DNA of 64,000 nt, taken from Brassica napus (lineage: Eukaryota > Streptophyta > Magnoliopsida > Brassicales > Brassicaceae). Below the pieces are notes generated by a model. That model was given only the letters and a program-made list of their open reading frames with translations. It searched no databases and had not been told where the DNA came from. The translations under genes were made by a program, and so were the position numbers. The stretch spans positions 14,717,726 to 14,781,725 of the forward strand of contig NC_063448.1 of the NCBI RefSeq assembly GCF_020379485.1, written 5' to 3'. The first letter of the stretch is position 1; each line of letters begins with the position of its first letter. This document shows, one piece after another, positions 21,773 to 33,752 of this stretch.

Positions 21773-23726
21773 TTAGTCGGCAGGTGGTGTTGAAGAGAGC
21801 TCAACAAGCGTCTTCTCTGCTGTTCTCCTCTTCAGCAACTGCAAAAAGAGAACAGAAACAACCATATGAGGAAAAAGCCAAACAATTGCTTGCAATATTA
21901 TCATCATGTACAATGCAGAGCGTTGATATACCTCTATGGTTGCTTTAACTGACGCTTGCCGCCTATTCTGTCTATCAACTTTGCATCCTCCGCACCAACT
22001 TGAGAAATCACTTTGATAACTCTTCATCTCTCGAAACGTTGAGCTTTACAAGAGAAAACACAGGGATATATGAAATCCCCATTTTGAAATGGTTCATGAA
22101 ACAGATGCAAAGACATTGGATGATGAAAAATGTATACACACTAATGTAAATGGGATTTTAGAAAACTTTAGCTAAAGGGGAGATCAGTGTGAAAGGCTTT
22201 TTTACCTTCTACACCACAGAATCAAGTTGACTCGGTGTCCAGAAGTCGTAGCTTTAGCACCATGGCGGTGACGTCCACGATGAAGAATGGCTCGACCAGG
22301 TACATGAGAGTAATCATAATTTTCCTACAGAAGAGTTAGTGAAGAATCTCATGAGTTGAAGCTCTCACTATATAAATCAATGGAGAAACATCTTTGTGGT
22401 TGAGACAAGATTAGTAAAAATACATTTTCACCGCTTTCGGAATTCACATGGTGATCACATCTCACACCTCGGAAGTAAAGCTCCCCACCAGAAAATTGTT
22501 TACCCAAGCAGACATTCAAAGAAACCTCTGAGTCATCCACATGGAACCCTAAAAATCAAGAAATCAAGTTTTAGATGTTCCCACCACTCCAAATCAAAGT
22601 AACTAATAAAGAGACTATAGCAGAGCTTCCTAGGACTTACCAAGATCAGTGTCCCTGTCTTTTCCATACTCAACAATAAAGCCATGGTGAGAATCCAAAC
22701 CGGTTCCACAGACTTCCGGAAACAGAACTGACATAAAGACCAAAACCAAACCCATGAGAATATAATATAAACTTTTCCAGCAATACACAAAATCTACAAA
22801 CACAAGTACATTGAGATATAGGACTAATGAAGTCATCAACCAACTTCTGAAGCATGCTTTCAAAACCAAAATCATCAAGGACAACACCAAATCTGTTCAT
22901 AGTATTGGGCCTCATTATCGTGGATCTTGAATCATAGACCCATTTCTCCATATGTTCAACCTGAGAGCAAACAAGTAAGAATCTGAAAATCTGACAGACA
23001 AGAGATAGAAAAAAAAAGGAAGACTTTTTTTAATCTCAATTTCATATACCTCAGCTAGTAACATTTCACAAAAGCGTGGCTGGAGCATATCAAAAGTGTA
23101 AATCCCAGGAGCAGATGGAACAACCATGCTTCTAAACCTCTCCTCCGAGGAGTGACTAACAGCATCAAGAAACGAAGGCACGAAGAAGCTAGCAGGGTCA
23201 AGAGTATAGATGTCTCCATGCAGACGCTGGAACATCAGATGAAGCAAGATTCAATGACACAACCCAGATACAGAAGAATGTAAAGATAAAACCTTTTACC
23301 TGGTAAGAAGGCAAGATCCTCTGCCTGTACTCTCTATGCCTCTGAATCTGCTCCCAAGAAGAAAGAAAGGATGTTACAGATTCAAGAAAAGGAAGCTCGA
23401 AACAGAGATAAAGAAAAGAAAGATGGAAGCTTTACCCGGTTTAGCTCACTGGCAGGGGAGTAACTTTCAAGAAGCTCACTCATGAAACGAGCCTTTTCGA
23501 TTCTTGTGGAATTGAGAACCTTCTCGGGCAAGTAGCGCTCGAGCGAGCTGAACAGAGCCGGGCTGAAATCCAGCGGTAGATCCTCATAGTTCTCCGGCTC
23601 GTGCTCTTCGTTAGGGGTTCTCCGAAGCTTCAATCTTGCGTCGCGGGTTTTGGAGGAGGGTGCTCGAGGTCGCTGCTGCTGCTGCTGCTGCTGCTCGGGT
23701 TGTTCGCCTGAAGAATCGAGAGCCAT
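21773..23726 (-). CDS. PKHD-type 2-oxoglutarate/Fe(II) oxygenase (predicted prolyl/other hydroxylase)
   Basis: Nine exons on the minus strand (23726-23436, 23347-23300, 23226-23050, 22960-22810, 22727-22641, 22548-22424, 22324-22206, 22043-21932, 21838-21773) join in frame to 391 residues. The double-stranded beta-helix has the Fe(II) ligands in GFHVDDSEV (His254, Asp256) and, in RHRHGAKATTSGHRVNLI, His314 and the 2-oxoglutarate-binding Arg324. This matches the PKHD-type hydroxylase At1g22950, whose substrate is unknown to me. The N-terminus is disordered with a Gln run from a CAG microsatellite (about 23675-23695). An alternative in-frame ATG at 23756 would add ten residues (MSIQLSSDPH); the downstream one is preferred for its MA start. 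A telo-box (23786-23794) lies just upstream. Confidence 0.92.
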
Positions 23727-23756
23727 ATGGGGATCTGAGCTGAGTTGGATTGACAC

Positions 23757-24600
23757 ATTCAGGTGAGAGAGGCGATGGTCATTTTTTAGGGTTTACGTTT
23801 GGAGATGAATTGATGATGGTTTGTCTCGGGGGTTAGGGTTCCGCAGCACCTGTTTGTCTCTTTATACAGAACAAAGAAAAATTATGGTGGGACCACCGTC
23901 TTTTTTAGAAACGTTGATTTTTTTTGTTTTGTAATTAAGTTGATTGTGGAATCTTATTAGTGGAAATCATTTGATTCTTCTGTATCTGAATTTTATTTCA
24001 TCTGTGTTCGAATAACTATGTATTTTCATATTTTTTCACACATTATAATCATTTTAAAACTTTTAATGCATAATTGTATCTTATTAACAGTTTTCAATCA
24101 TTGTAATATCAAATAATAATTTAATAAATTCGTTTTTTTTTTATATAAGTTTACAATTCATCAAACTAATCAAAAATCATTTTGTAAAAGGAAATTTCAA
24201 AACATATTCCTTTTGAAACAGAGAATAGATAAAAAGACCAGTAAACCTGTATAAATGTTGTTGGTGGAAGTTTAGGTTTTAAATAAGCATTTTGTTGTTC
24301 TTTGCTGCAAATAGATAAAAATAGCTTTGGATATGGTTTGTTCAAAAATAGACTCATGATTCATGAGAGATTGACAGAAAGAAGGGTGTGTGACAGAGAT
24401 TACAAAAGAGAAGAGCACAGAGCATTGCCTGTAATGTTTACCTAAAACATGCTCAAGAGTGTAGAGAGAAGCAGAGCCTTGTTACTTTAACTTTCTTCCT
24501 ATAAATGTCCTACATTGAAGCTATGTGTTTCACACTCTCTCTCTCTCTCTTTCCCCAAAAAAATGTTTTCAATGAATTAAACAAATACACATGAATCTTC
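23757..24600. other. Intergenic region upstream of the oxygenase gene
   Basis: Holds the telo-box and leader of the oxygenase gene at its left end, then AT-rich sequence, and a CT microsatellite (about 24535-24551). No gene seen. Confidence 0.45.
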
Positions 24601-24978
24601 TTGCAAACAACACCATTTATGTGTCTTCTTTTTATTCCTTTTCTTCTTGCCTCTGCCATACTTGCAGGTAAGAGTGAGTTATATGCTCAAGTAAACGAGC
24701 TTCAACAACACTGGATAGATTCCGGCCATAGCTTAGAGCTAGCTGTGTTTTCCCCTGAAGAAGTAGCTGCATTACAATCTGATATCACACATGTCTTTGG
24801 GAAAGCTAAGATAAGAGTTTTGTACATACCAATCAAGCTTGAGCCATCAACAAAGACTTCTGTGCATAGTAATTGTAAAATTGAACCATATGCACTCTCA
24901 GGGACAAAACCGGCCAGCTCCAAGAAAAATATGTTCATTCAAAGTCAGCACCTCTGCTTCCTCTCTTCAACTGCGTAA
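24601..24978 (+). CDS. Unrecognised 125-residue open frame, possibly a gene fragment
   Basis: A continuous frame starts MQTTPFMCLLFIPFLLAS, which looks like a signal peptide or membrane anchor. It continues with an acidic, mixed-composition, protein-like stretch (YAQVNELQQHWIDSGHSLEL, FSPEEVAALQSDITHVFGKA). Just before the codons for GKSELY, TTGCAG followed by GTAAGAG offers both an acceptor-like and a donor-like signal, so the hydrophobic start could be intron sequence and the real exon begin near 24668. The frame ends 12 bp past the stop of the convergent PPR pseudogene. I do not recognise the family. Codon quality suggests a genuine exon, now perhaps isolated. Confidence 0.4.
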   Translation: MQTTPFMCLLFIPFLLASAILAGKSELYAQVNELQQHWIDSGHSLELAVFSPEEVAALQSDITHVFGKAKIRVLYIPIKLEPSTKTSVHSNCKIEPYALSGTKPASSKKNMFIQSQHLCFLSSTA

Positions 24979-26002
24979 TATCTTTTCAAGGAACTCAACC
25001 TCTCGTGCTGCGTGATCTTTATCCAAATGCTTGAACAAGGCCCAGCGTGTGTAAGCATCCGGCTCAATCTCTTTATCTAGCATCTCTCCATACAACTCGA
25101 CAACCTCCTCCCATTTACCAAGGTCAGAGTTCTTGTTTATAAGCATAGTGTAGCTGTATTTGTTCGGTGGAATCCCATCTTCTTCCATCTTGCGGAAGTA
25201 TCTGTAAGCTTCATCTATCTCACCAGCTTTGCAGATCCCATGTAGAAGAGCGTTGCACGTCATGACATTTGGACGAACGTCTCTCTTCTCCATCTCGCCT
25301 GAATATTGAAACGCTTGTTGTAGCCTTCCCACTTTCGCATGACCATGAATCAACACAAAGTAGGTAACCACAGAGGGAGACAACTTTTTCCTCAGCATCT
25401 CTTGATACAAGACCTTGGCCATCTTAAACCGTCCCTTCTCCAGATAAGCACGAATAACCGTGGTGTAAGTAACATGATCAGGGACGAGGCCATCTCTAAA
25501 AATCTTCCGCTGAAACTCAATCGCTCTCTCCAGATCCCCAACCTTGCAGAGTCCATCTATACAAACGTTATGACTGATCAGATCTCGAGCGTTATGATCC
25601 TTAGCCACCATCTCTTCCTGCAGACGAAACGCTTTGTCTTTATCTCCAAGCTGCAGCTCACCCACGAGCCTTGTAGTGCATGCATATCTATCAGGCTTGA
25701 TCCCTTTCTCCAACATCTCATCGTAAGTTGCAGTAGCCATGGATAGATTCCCTTTCTTGACGAATCCTTTTACAAGAGTCGTGTACGTCTTCACATGGTC
25801 GCATGTAAGACACAACATCAGGAGCCGACATACCAAGCAGCACCCGTCTAGCATCATCCATTCTTCTAAACTCGCATAGCGCGCGTATATAAATATTATA
25901 AGTAGACGCGGTCGGAGAAACACCCGCGTCGAGCATCACCTCAACAACCCTCCAAGCCTCATCAAACAATCCCTGTCGGCAATACCCGCGTAATGTTACG
26001 AT
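24967..26002 (-). pseudogene. Truncated and frameshifted pentatricopeptide-repeat (PPR) gene
   Basis: Tandem 35-residue PPR motifs are plain (VTYTTVIRAYLEKGRFKMAK, PNVMTCNALLHGICKAGEID, PNKYSYTMLINKNSDLGKWE), ending VEFLEKILRS. The downstream frame (about 25820-24967) carries eight or so repeats. The upstream part (about 26002-25800) is in another frame, RGYCRQGLFDEAWRVVE to SAPDVVSY. At the junction, VVSY meets the HVKTYTTLVKGF frame with loss of roughly two repeats. The N-terminal half is absent upstream of about 26002. Arabidopsis At1g22960, the collinear relative, encodes a long intact protein; PPR proteins bind organellar RNA. This copy is a non-functional remnant. Confidence 0.85.
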
Positions 26003-26244
26003 GAATGATGATGGTTTGTCTGGGGGGTGGGGCGTTTAAGTCTTTATAATGGATGATAAAAGAAAAAAATACACAAAAAGCTTCGACCCAGAGTTATTGT
26101 GGATGCACAACCTAAGCTTTTATCATCTGATCACTATCTATAAAAATTAGAGAGATCAAGGTAAGTACTAGATTTTGACCCGCGGAATTTGTTTTTTCAC
26201 AAAATCGGCTTATTAAATTTTCTTATCTATACACAAACGCAAAC

Positions 26245-27650
26245 GACATGCACTGGAAATTATGGGATAAATTGTGTATAAACAAGGATGAAGGAGTTTA
26301 GGCTTTAAAGATCTCACTCATTTTAACACGGTGATGATTGGTAAGCAGTTTTGGCGTCTTATTGAGAAGCCAAATACTTTATTCTCTGGAGTTTTCAAAG
26401 GAAGGTACTTCAGGAAGGCTTCACCCCTGGAACCAATCCGATCATATTCCCCGTCATATGGCTGGCGGAGTATGGTTTATGATAGATCTCTGGTTAGCAA
26501 AAGACTAATTAAAAAGATGGGATCAGGATCATCTATATCCGTATGGAATGACCCATGCCTCCCAATCACTCGCCCGAGACCAACAAATAAAAACCAACAC
26601 AACTTTTACCCGGGCCTTATAGTGGATTCTCTTATCCACTCAGATTCGCGAACTTGGAACTCACAGGCAATTCAGGCTTTGGTGGATCTCCACGATGTGA
26701 AAATAATAGAAAGTATACCACTTAGCAGGACACACACGGCAGACAGGGATGGTTGGCATTTCACTAATAATGGGAAATATAGAGTTAAATCAGGATACCA
26801 AGTCGAACGGGTAGATCCGGATGGGGAAAAACCACCAGTTGTGTTTGGATCCACGGTTGATCTACTGAAAGCGTTTTGCTGGAAAATACGGTATCCACCG
26901 AAGTTAAAATATTTTTTATGGCAACTGGTATCAGATTGTATAGCAGTCAGGAAAAATCTGCGAGCAAGAGAGATGCAAAGGGACTTATGCTGTGTCAGAT
27001 GTGGAGTCTCAGAGGAATCAATAAACCATGTATTTTTTGAATGTCCTCCAGTACGCCAGGTTTGTGCGCTCTTAAAGATACCATCAAATCCAGCTATATT
27101 TCCCACTAGTTCTCTATTCACAAATATGGATCATTTTTTTGGAGAGTTTCTCCACAACAAAGTTTTTAGTAATTTGGATATTGACCCATGGAAACACTAA
27201 AAATAGCCGAAACAAAATCAATCATTTGGGCCGAGGCGCAAGTATTACATACACAAAGAGAAGCACAACAAGTAGAGGTGATGAATTTACCATTGATTCT
27301 AGGGAGATGGTGCTTTACAAATGGATCTTGCAAAATCAATGAATTTTTTTTTTGGACAAGGCTGGTATAGTACATTAGAAGGTTTTGCCGGTTTGATGGG
27401 GATAAGAAACGTCCGGGCTAGTCTCTCACCTCTTCATTCGGAGGTAGAAACACTTATATGGGCAATTGAGTATATGAAGAATTTGCGTCAGTTTCATGTC
27501 ACATTTGCAACAGATTGTTTTCAATTAATGAAGATGGTTTCGGGAACCAGAAGAATAATCAGCTTTTACAACTTACTTGGAGGATATTAAAACCCTGAAA
27601 GAAAGCTTTATTAACCCAAAGATCAATCATGTACAAAGAACACATAATTG
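26245..27650 (+). mobile_element. L1-type LINE 3' fragment (zf-RVT and RNase H-like region)
   Basis: The main open frame 26331-27200 reads IGKQFWRLIEKPNTLFSGVF, then FCWKIRYPPKLKYFLWQL and CCVRCGVSEESINHVFFECP, the zinc-binding reverse-transcriptase region of plant LINEs. A second frame (27321-27590) reads SPLHSEVETLIWAIEYMKNL, the RNase H-like tail, and similarity fades after QRTHN near 27645. Homology starts about 26245 (KLWDKLC), interrupted by a stop before 26331. The reverse transcriptase core is missing, so this is a 5'-truncated, decayed copy. Confidence 0.85.
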
Positions 27651-27799
27651 ATGTCAAATTAACTATCCAATAACACCCTTTTAAATTAATAGTAAAGTTA
27701 GAGTCAGTCGTTCACACATATTTTTTCCGTCAATATCAACAAATTAAAATTTAAATGAAAAATATTTTTTGTGTTGTTAACAATGGAAAAAAACATAGT

Positions 27800-30700
27800 T
27801 AGAATTGAAGGTTGTTTAAGGAAACTGATCACTGTTATAAAAGTAATGGAAAAGTCTATCTTTATTCATAACATAGAGGTTCCTTATATAGGAGATTACA
27901 CCGTTATAGATAAATGGAAAGATTACAAATCATAATCTCTTGGTTATGAGCCATCCACAATCTGGTTCATAATACTCCCCTTTGGATGCCATAACCATTT
28001 AGAGCTTGTAATGTGCTTTAATGTTGAAGGAAAAGTAGTACAACACACATTACTCCCCCTGATTTGGACATTACTGAAGGTCCCTTGGACCTTTCCAATT
28101 TTCTACAATCCGTGGGTAATGAAGATCTTGGGCAGAATATGTTTCGTCCTCGAACATGATAGTTGGTTCTTCTTTACCATCAGTCATGCCACAATCTGAT
28201 CGAACATATTGAGTCATCGACCTCAAATACACACACACGAAATCTTGGATGATGTTGCTGTGATATGCGTGTACCACCATGTGTAAAACATAACATGTCT
28301 GAAAACAAATCAACAAAACCAAATAACCCCTTTTTGGGCTGGTTAGTATAAAATAAACTAAAATCAAAGGCTTCTTCATCGTCCTTCTTATGGACCAATC
28401 AGATCAGTGTCTAAAAGAAGACTTCTGCATTGCCCATCTCAAGACTAAATGGACTTCTTTATCGTCCACCTTTGGACTGAATGGATCAGTGCCCAAAACA
28501 AGTGATCTCACGCCCATGTACTAGATAATGGGTGAGACTGGTCCATATTAAATATCTTGAGTACCCTTTTCTGTATATACTATTTGATGCACAAGGATTT
28601 CATTGTTAATTTACTCGAGCTGTAATCCCAAACACAAACAAAACTTTGTTTTCCAAGATCTTTCATCTCAAACTCTTTTTTGAGATATTCAACTGTTTGG
28701 GAAATTGTATCCAGAGGCTCCTACGATATTCAGATCATATACTTTGATGATTATCAATATTGTTCTCGAGAACTTGCTGTACTTTCAGCTCAATACCCTC
28801 TATTACTTTTATTATCCAGTGGACCATATAAATATGCAGTCACTACATCAACTTGCTGCAAGTCTAATTTTCTCTCTTATATAGTCAGACTTATGAGAAA
28901 TCTAAACGTAGTTGCACCCACCACATGGGAGTATGTCTCCTCATAATCTATTACTAGTCTTTGTGAGAATCCTTGTACAACATCAGCTTTATATCTCACG
29001 ATTTCTATTCCTCACAAGACCCATTTATATCCACTGGTTTAAACATCATATGTCGTCTTAATCATATGGCCAAATACGCCTTTCTTCTTTAAACTATTTA
29101 ACCTCATGTTTCCATTCAATCCAATATGTTCTACGAGTGCACACTCTTATATTGACGTGGATTCATGATCCTCGCTTATATTCATAAATTCAAGTGCTAC
29201 CTTGTATGCAAATAAATCATCTTATGTCGACATTCCTTATTGGTTTCATTATGTTCCAGACATGATATAATCGATTGAGATTCATTATTATCAGGACCTT
29301 TAATACTTTGCAGCTTGGCGTCCCAAGCTACATTGTTTGGTACTTGTACCTTAAAGCCGGCAGCCCTTATCTCCATGTCTGGGATGGTTTCCTTAGTAAC
29401 CTCGGATTTGGATTTTGATTATCATTCTCTGCACCTTTCTTTTGTTTCCGAGGATTCTTATCTTTTGGAACCTATTGGTCTACCACATTTCATACGTTGT
29501 CTAGACTCTGTAGCAACTTGACTATGTCTCTTCTTGGACATCAAATTCGTTGGTGCTTTACAAGTTGGTTTATATATGACTTAGTCATTCTTTTCTGGGT
29601 CAGCAAATGTGTTTGGCATTTGATTAGCTAGCTTTGTAAATGTATAATCTTTGGACGTCTATTTCACATTCTTTAGTCCGAAGATCTTGCCAAGACATTG
29701 ATGGTTGATTCCATTATATTTCTTTTACCATTCTTTTACCAGTTTTATATTTTTCTCCTCTTGGTCTTAAAATAATCCTTGTACTTGGCCTCAAATATAA
29801 TCACCCATAGTTGGCTCAAAGTACTTTATTATTGTGGGAGAATCATATCCAACATATATCTCCATCCTTCTTTTGAGGTCCCATCTTAGTTCTCTGTGGT
29901 GGAGCAATTAGTACATAGACAGCACATCCAAATGTCTTATGATGGAGTATGTCTGGCTCTTGACCCGTTAATAATTGTGATAGGGGATATCTATGCTCAC
30001 TAAATGGCCTAATGCGTATTAACTTAGGTGCATGTAAATTTCGTGTGGTCCAAGCTGTGAATGAGAGTTTTGACCTCATAAGTTATGGTCTATCAATCAT
30101 TTATTTGCGTTTTAAAAGATTTCGGCCAAGCCGTTCTTGGTATGGACATGTATCACAGAATTGTCCACACTTACCCCTATGGACATACCATAATCATTTA
30201 AACGTTTGGGACATTTATTCACCAGTATTATCTAGACTGATAGTCTTTATTATGAAAAAGGGGCTCGTAGCCGTTTTACTGGTGATGGCCTAATGAGTTT
30301 CCCTTCTGTACATGCTACACACGTGAGATTCTTTGGGATAACTCTTCTTATCTTTTAATGTGTGCCTTTTGAATATCAATTTTTGCATCATGTTTGGACC
30401 AGAATGGCCAATCCGGTCGTGCCATAAAGTGTATATTTTCGCAGGCTTTTAGCCTCTATCATACTGATCTATGCATAGTCTAGGTCAGTAGAGAATGCAT
30501 GTATAGTCTTTAGGACTTATTATGGCATTGGACGATTTTATACATATATATGAAGGAACTCTTTGTTTCCTTCGCCCATTGTTTCAATATGGAAACTATT
30601 TATTCTTATATCTTTAAAACTCAATAGGCTGCTCTTGCTCTTAGAGCTTGGTGAATATAAGGCATCACTGATTTCTAGATGCATTCCCTTAGGCAATAAT

Positions 30701-31190
30701 ATATTAGACTAGCCATAGTCTTCTTTCAGACTGGCGATAACTGCTTTAGTACTTATATTGGCGTTTTTCAGTGTACTCATATAGAAAAATCATTCATTCA
30801 TTTAATCTAAGCAGACAATGTAATAGAAATATATTCAAGGAGATAAAAATCAGAGAAAGCATACAAGCAAAGCAATCACACAAGTTTGATGTCGAAATCA
30901 GATTATCAACTTGATTCTTTTAAGCAATCATAAGTTTCATATTTCGTAGGATCATCTATTTCATGATAAAAAATCATCTTTACCATCTTTATATTCCAAG
31001 TGGGCTTCAAGATTCTTTCCTTTCAGACTCTCTTAATATAGGTCACAGAGATGTTTGAGAGTCCTTCATATCTTAGTCCAATGGTTCCCCATTCTACATC
31101 TATGGCACACTGATTTGGTCGAGCTTTGTGGTTTAAAGGATATACCATGGCCACTGCCTTGACCACGGTTCAAATTGGGTTAAAGAAAAT
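27800..31190 (-). mobile_element. Decayed Ty1/copia retrotransposon, minus strand
   Basis: Reading the minus strand from 31190 gives, across many stops and frameshifts, a gag zinc knuckle (CHRCRMGNHWTK, about 31100), the GAG-pre-integrase region (HDRIGHSGPNMMQKLIF, about 30410), and an integrase part in the frame 30079-29843 (LLTGQEPDILHHKTFGCAVY). A reverse-transcriptase part follows (DVVTAYLYGPLD, about 28840). Further on comes GGGGAGTATTATGAACCAGA (about 27980), a typical start of a copia 3' LTR. The 5' LTR is missing. All open frames on either strand here are fragments of this element. Confidence 0.8.
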
Positions 31191-31469
31191 TCTATGTACG
31201 TTAGTTAACTTAGGTTTCTTAAATTGTTTTGTGGTTTTAAGGTTTTTTCAGTTTTATATTAAATTTAGTTTACATATTTTTATTTTTAAGAGACGTTGTT
31301 AACAATGTTTTTTTTTAATTTTTAATTTTATTTTAGTTAAATTTGATTTGATTGTGTTCTTATAAAAAAAATTTGTGTGTTTTAAAAACTTTTTGTTTCA
31401 ATTTTATATTATATTTAGTTTATATAATTTACTTTTTTATTGTCACTAATAGTCATCATGACCATGGGT

Positions 31470-31690
31470 TTATGTTTTAAAACATGACATATCTATTAAA
31501 AAAACTAAATTAGAAAAATCCGATTGAACTGAACCGAAATACAAACCAAACCGAACACAAACCGGACCAAATACAACCCAAACTAAGTATGGTTTATTTT
31601 ATAAAAATTATAGAACCGAATTAACTAACCGAATTGTACCGAAACCGATAAAATAACCGAAATGCCGACCTTTGCTAGAAGTTATCCTTA
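31470..31690. repeat. AACCGAA-rich decayed transposon end
   Basis: Repeated ACCGAA/ACCAAACCGAA motifs, like the sub-terminal parts of the hAT element at 17.4-18.3 kb but without recognisable ends. Confidence 0.4.
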
Positions 31691-31892
31691 TGGATTTGGG
31701 TTCTAAACTTATTGGATGGGCCGGCCAACCCTGAATCTCACAACTCGATATAAGGTCCCTAGGCCCAACTATAACTAAAAACCCTTGGTGTCTCCGCAGC
31801 TCTAAAAGGCAACCCTATTATCTATTGACCTCTCATCCGCCGAATTAACGCATCTAACTTCCAATTCTCTCATCGATCCTTGAAAACAAACC

Positions 31893-32669
31893 ATGGCTCC
31901 CTACAACTTCGTCGGTAAGATCTACGGCTTCTTCCTTCTCAAAATAGATATGCTTTGTCCGTTTTGCGTAATCGGTAGATTTGGGATAATAATCTTTAGA
32001 TCTGATTGTGCTTTGTCCAATTTGCTTATCATCGCAGATGCTCCGACAGCCGTGTTTTGGGACACTAATTGTTGCGCAGTCCCTGCTGACTTACATTTTA
32101 TTGATGTACTGCACAACATTAAACGATGCCTACATGAAAGTTCCTATAATGGTATCGTTAAATACATGGTTTATGATAGCGGAAGTCCTTCCCTTATCGA
32201 TGAAAATCCCCCCGTAGAGAATATGGTGATCACTCGCTTCCCGGAAGGTATATCTTTTAGACCCTTTCTCTATTTCATTGTTCAGTTTTTCTGTAATTTA
32301 TTGTTCATTTTCAAACCTTGTTATTTGATATATGTAGGAGGTGATCCATTCGAGAAGTTTAAGAAGATTTTTGTCGATATCATGGAATGGTCGATTGATA
32401 GACCGGTTCCTGCCAACATTCTTTACATCTCAGGAGAAACGAATCCTCATATGACCGGTCTCATCAACAAATTAGGTATGGACTGCTACAACACGCTCTT
32501 ATGCGTACGAGATAGCCTTGCTGCCTTTCCTACTAACGGACGACTTCCATTAGTCACCAGAGATTTTCACTTCGTTAGAAGCGTGTGGTCCTGGTGTGAG
32601 TTATCTCATGGAAGACCGCCTTTCTTCAATCGCTTTTCTGATAAGCTGCGTGAAGGAAGGTGCTCGTAG
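31893..32669 (+). CDS. Small NYN-domain (PIN-like) protein, probable catalytically altered
   Basis: Three exons (31893-31914, 32038-32247, 32338-32669) join to 187 residues: MAPYNFV, then DAPTAVFWDTNCCAVPADLH, and NILYISGETNPHMTGLINKL. This is the NYN (LIMKAIN-b1/MARF1-like) nuclease fold, an expanded family in Brassicaceae often annotated 'putative endonuclease or glycosyl hydrolase'. The first acidic residue (FWD) is kept. The usual GD of the middle strand is replaced (MVYDSG) and the usual ISGD reads ISGE, so nuclease activity is doubtful. A near copy of the 3' end follows the stop, and the reading frame probably once ran further. Relatives lie at 41.7-42.5 kb and 53.1 kb. Confidence 0.75.
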   Translation: MAPYNFVGKIYGFFLLKIDMLCPFCVIGRFGIIIFRSDCALSNLLIIADAPTAVFWDTNCCAVPADLHFIDVLHNIKRCLHESSYNGIVKYMVYDSGSPSLIDENPPVENMVITRFPEGISFRPFLYFIVQFFCNLLFIFKPCYLIYVGGDPFEKFKKIFVDIMEWSIDRPVPANILYISGETNPHMTGLINKLGMDCYNTLLCVRDSLAAFPTNGRLPLVTRDFHFVRSVWSWCELSHGRPPFFNRFSDKLREGRCS

Positions 32670-32778
32670 ATCATGTTAAAAGTGAAGACCGCCTTTCTTC
32701 AACCTATTAACTGATACGCTGAGGGTTTCCTTGGTCACCAAGGTAAAGAAAGGTGCTCGTGGATCCTGTTAAAAGTGG
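32610..32778 (+). repeat. Tandem duplication at the 3' end of the NYN gene
   Basis: The segment GAAGACCGCCTTTCTTCAA through GAAAGGTGCTCGT and GTTAAAAGTG occurs at about 32610-32683 and again, diverged and slightly longer, at about 32684-32778. The first copy reads CGT TAG after the Cys codon region, the second CGT GGA, so the stop used now is private to the first copy. Confidence 0.75.
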
Positions 32779-33090
32779 CTAAAGGAATAGCTTCGGAAGA
32801 AAAAGCAAATACTCTGGCTTGATGGATAAGATTACTAAATAAGTTAGCGTCATAAAACGTTGTCTTTTACTTATCTGAACTTTATGCCTTGGTTTGTATT
32901 TAAAACCTATCCATACATTTGATCAGGTATCAAATCAAAGTTAATATAATTTGCTTAGTAGCTCTCCTTATCTTTTCCAATCTTCTTCTCCAAGCATTCT
33001 TCAAGTATGTCCTATTAGGTAAATTACCTGCGCGGGATGAGTCTGTGATTCCCAACTTTACAGTTCGCAATAATACACAATGTTTATAAA

Positions 33091-33752
33091 GTCCAAACCA
33101 GTGTTTTAAAAACTGGACTGGCAGGTCGAACCGTGACTCACTAAAGAAACCGAGTCCGGTTTGGTTTAAGTCCCGGATTTGAGAAAAATCGATAAAACCG
33201 GCTGAAAACAGGTGACCCGGGTTAATTTTAAAACCCGGTTCTTAAAAATTAGCACATAATTAAGTGTTTTCAATTATTACTAGCTAAAATTTAATATTTT
33301 ATAATTAGTGTTCAGCTATCCCTATTTAATTAATTTTTTATTTTCTTAAGAAACAATGTAAAAAATATATTTTTGACTCTCATATACTATCTTTATTTTA
33401 CTATATTCATAAAATTTAAGATGATAGTTATAAAAATAAATAAATATGATAATTGTAACTATAAATCATTTGTTTTTTTTTTTTTCAAATTTCAGTTTAC
33501 ATAGTATTCACTATTCAGTTTCTATCATATATATAGTTAGATTTATGTTTGTTGTTTATTTTTAGTTAATAAAAAGAATAGAAAATATATTATATATAGA
33601 AATAAAGTTTATATAGTATAAATATATAATTATATATATTTAATTTTTCATAAATAGAAAACCCGGTTCGACCAATTGAACCGGTCCAACCAGTCAACCA
33701 GTAGCTACACCGAGTTGGTGTCCGGTCCGGTTTTCAAAACATTGGTTCAAAC
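33091..33752. mobile_element. hAT-like non-autonomous element (646 bp)
   Basis: The element is 33099-33744. Its ends are inverted: CAGTGTTTTAAAAACTGGAC at the left and CAATGTTTTGAAAACCGGAC read from the right. An 8-bp target duplication with one mismatch flanks it (GTCCAAAC at 33091 and GTTCAAAC at 33745). The interior is very AT-rich, with CCGGTT motifs near both ends and no coding. Confidence 0.8.

Noticed and set aside
25339..25746. Plus-strand 135-residue open frame
   Set aside because: Antisense to PPR repeats, whose periodic composition keeps the other strand open.
26672..27121. Minus-strand 149-residue open frame
   Set aside because: Antisense shadow of the LINE zf-RVT frame, which matches a known family in the plus direction.
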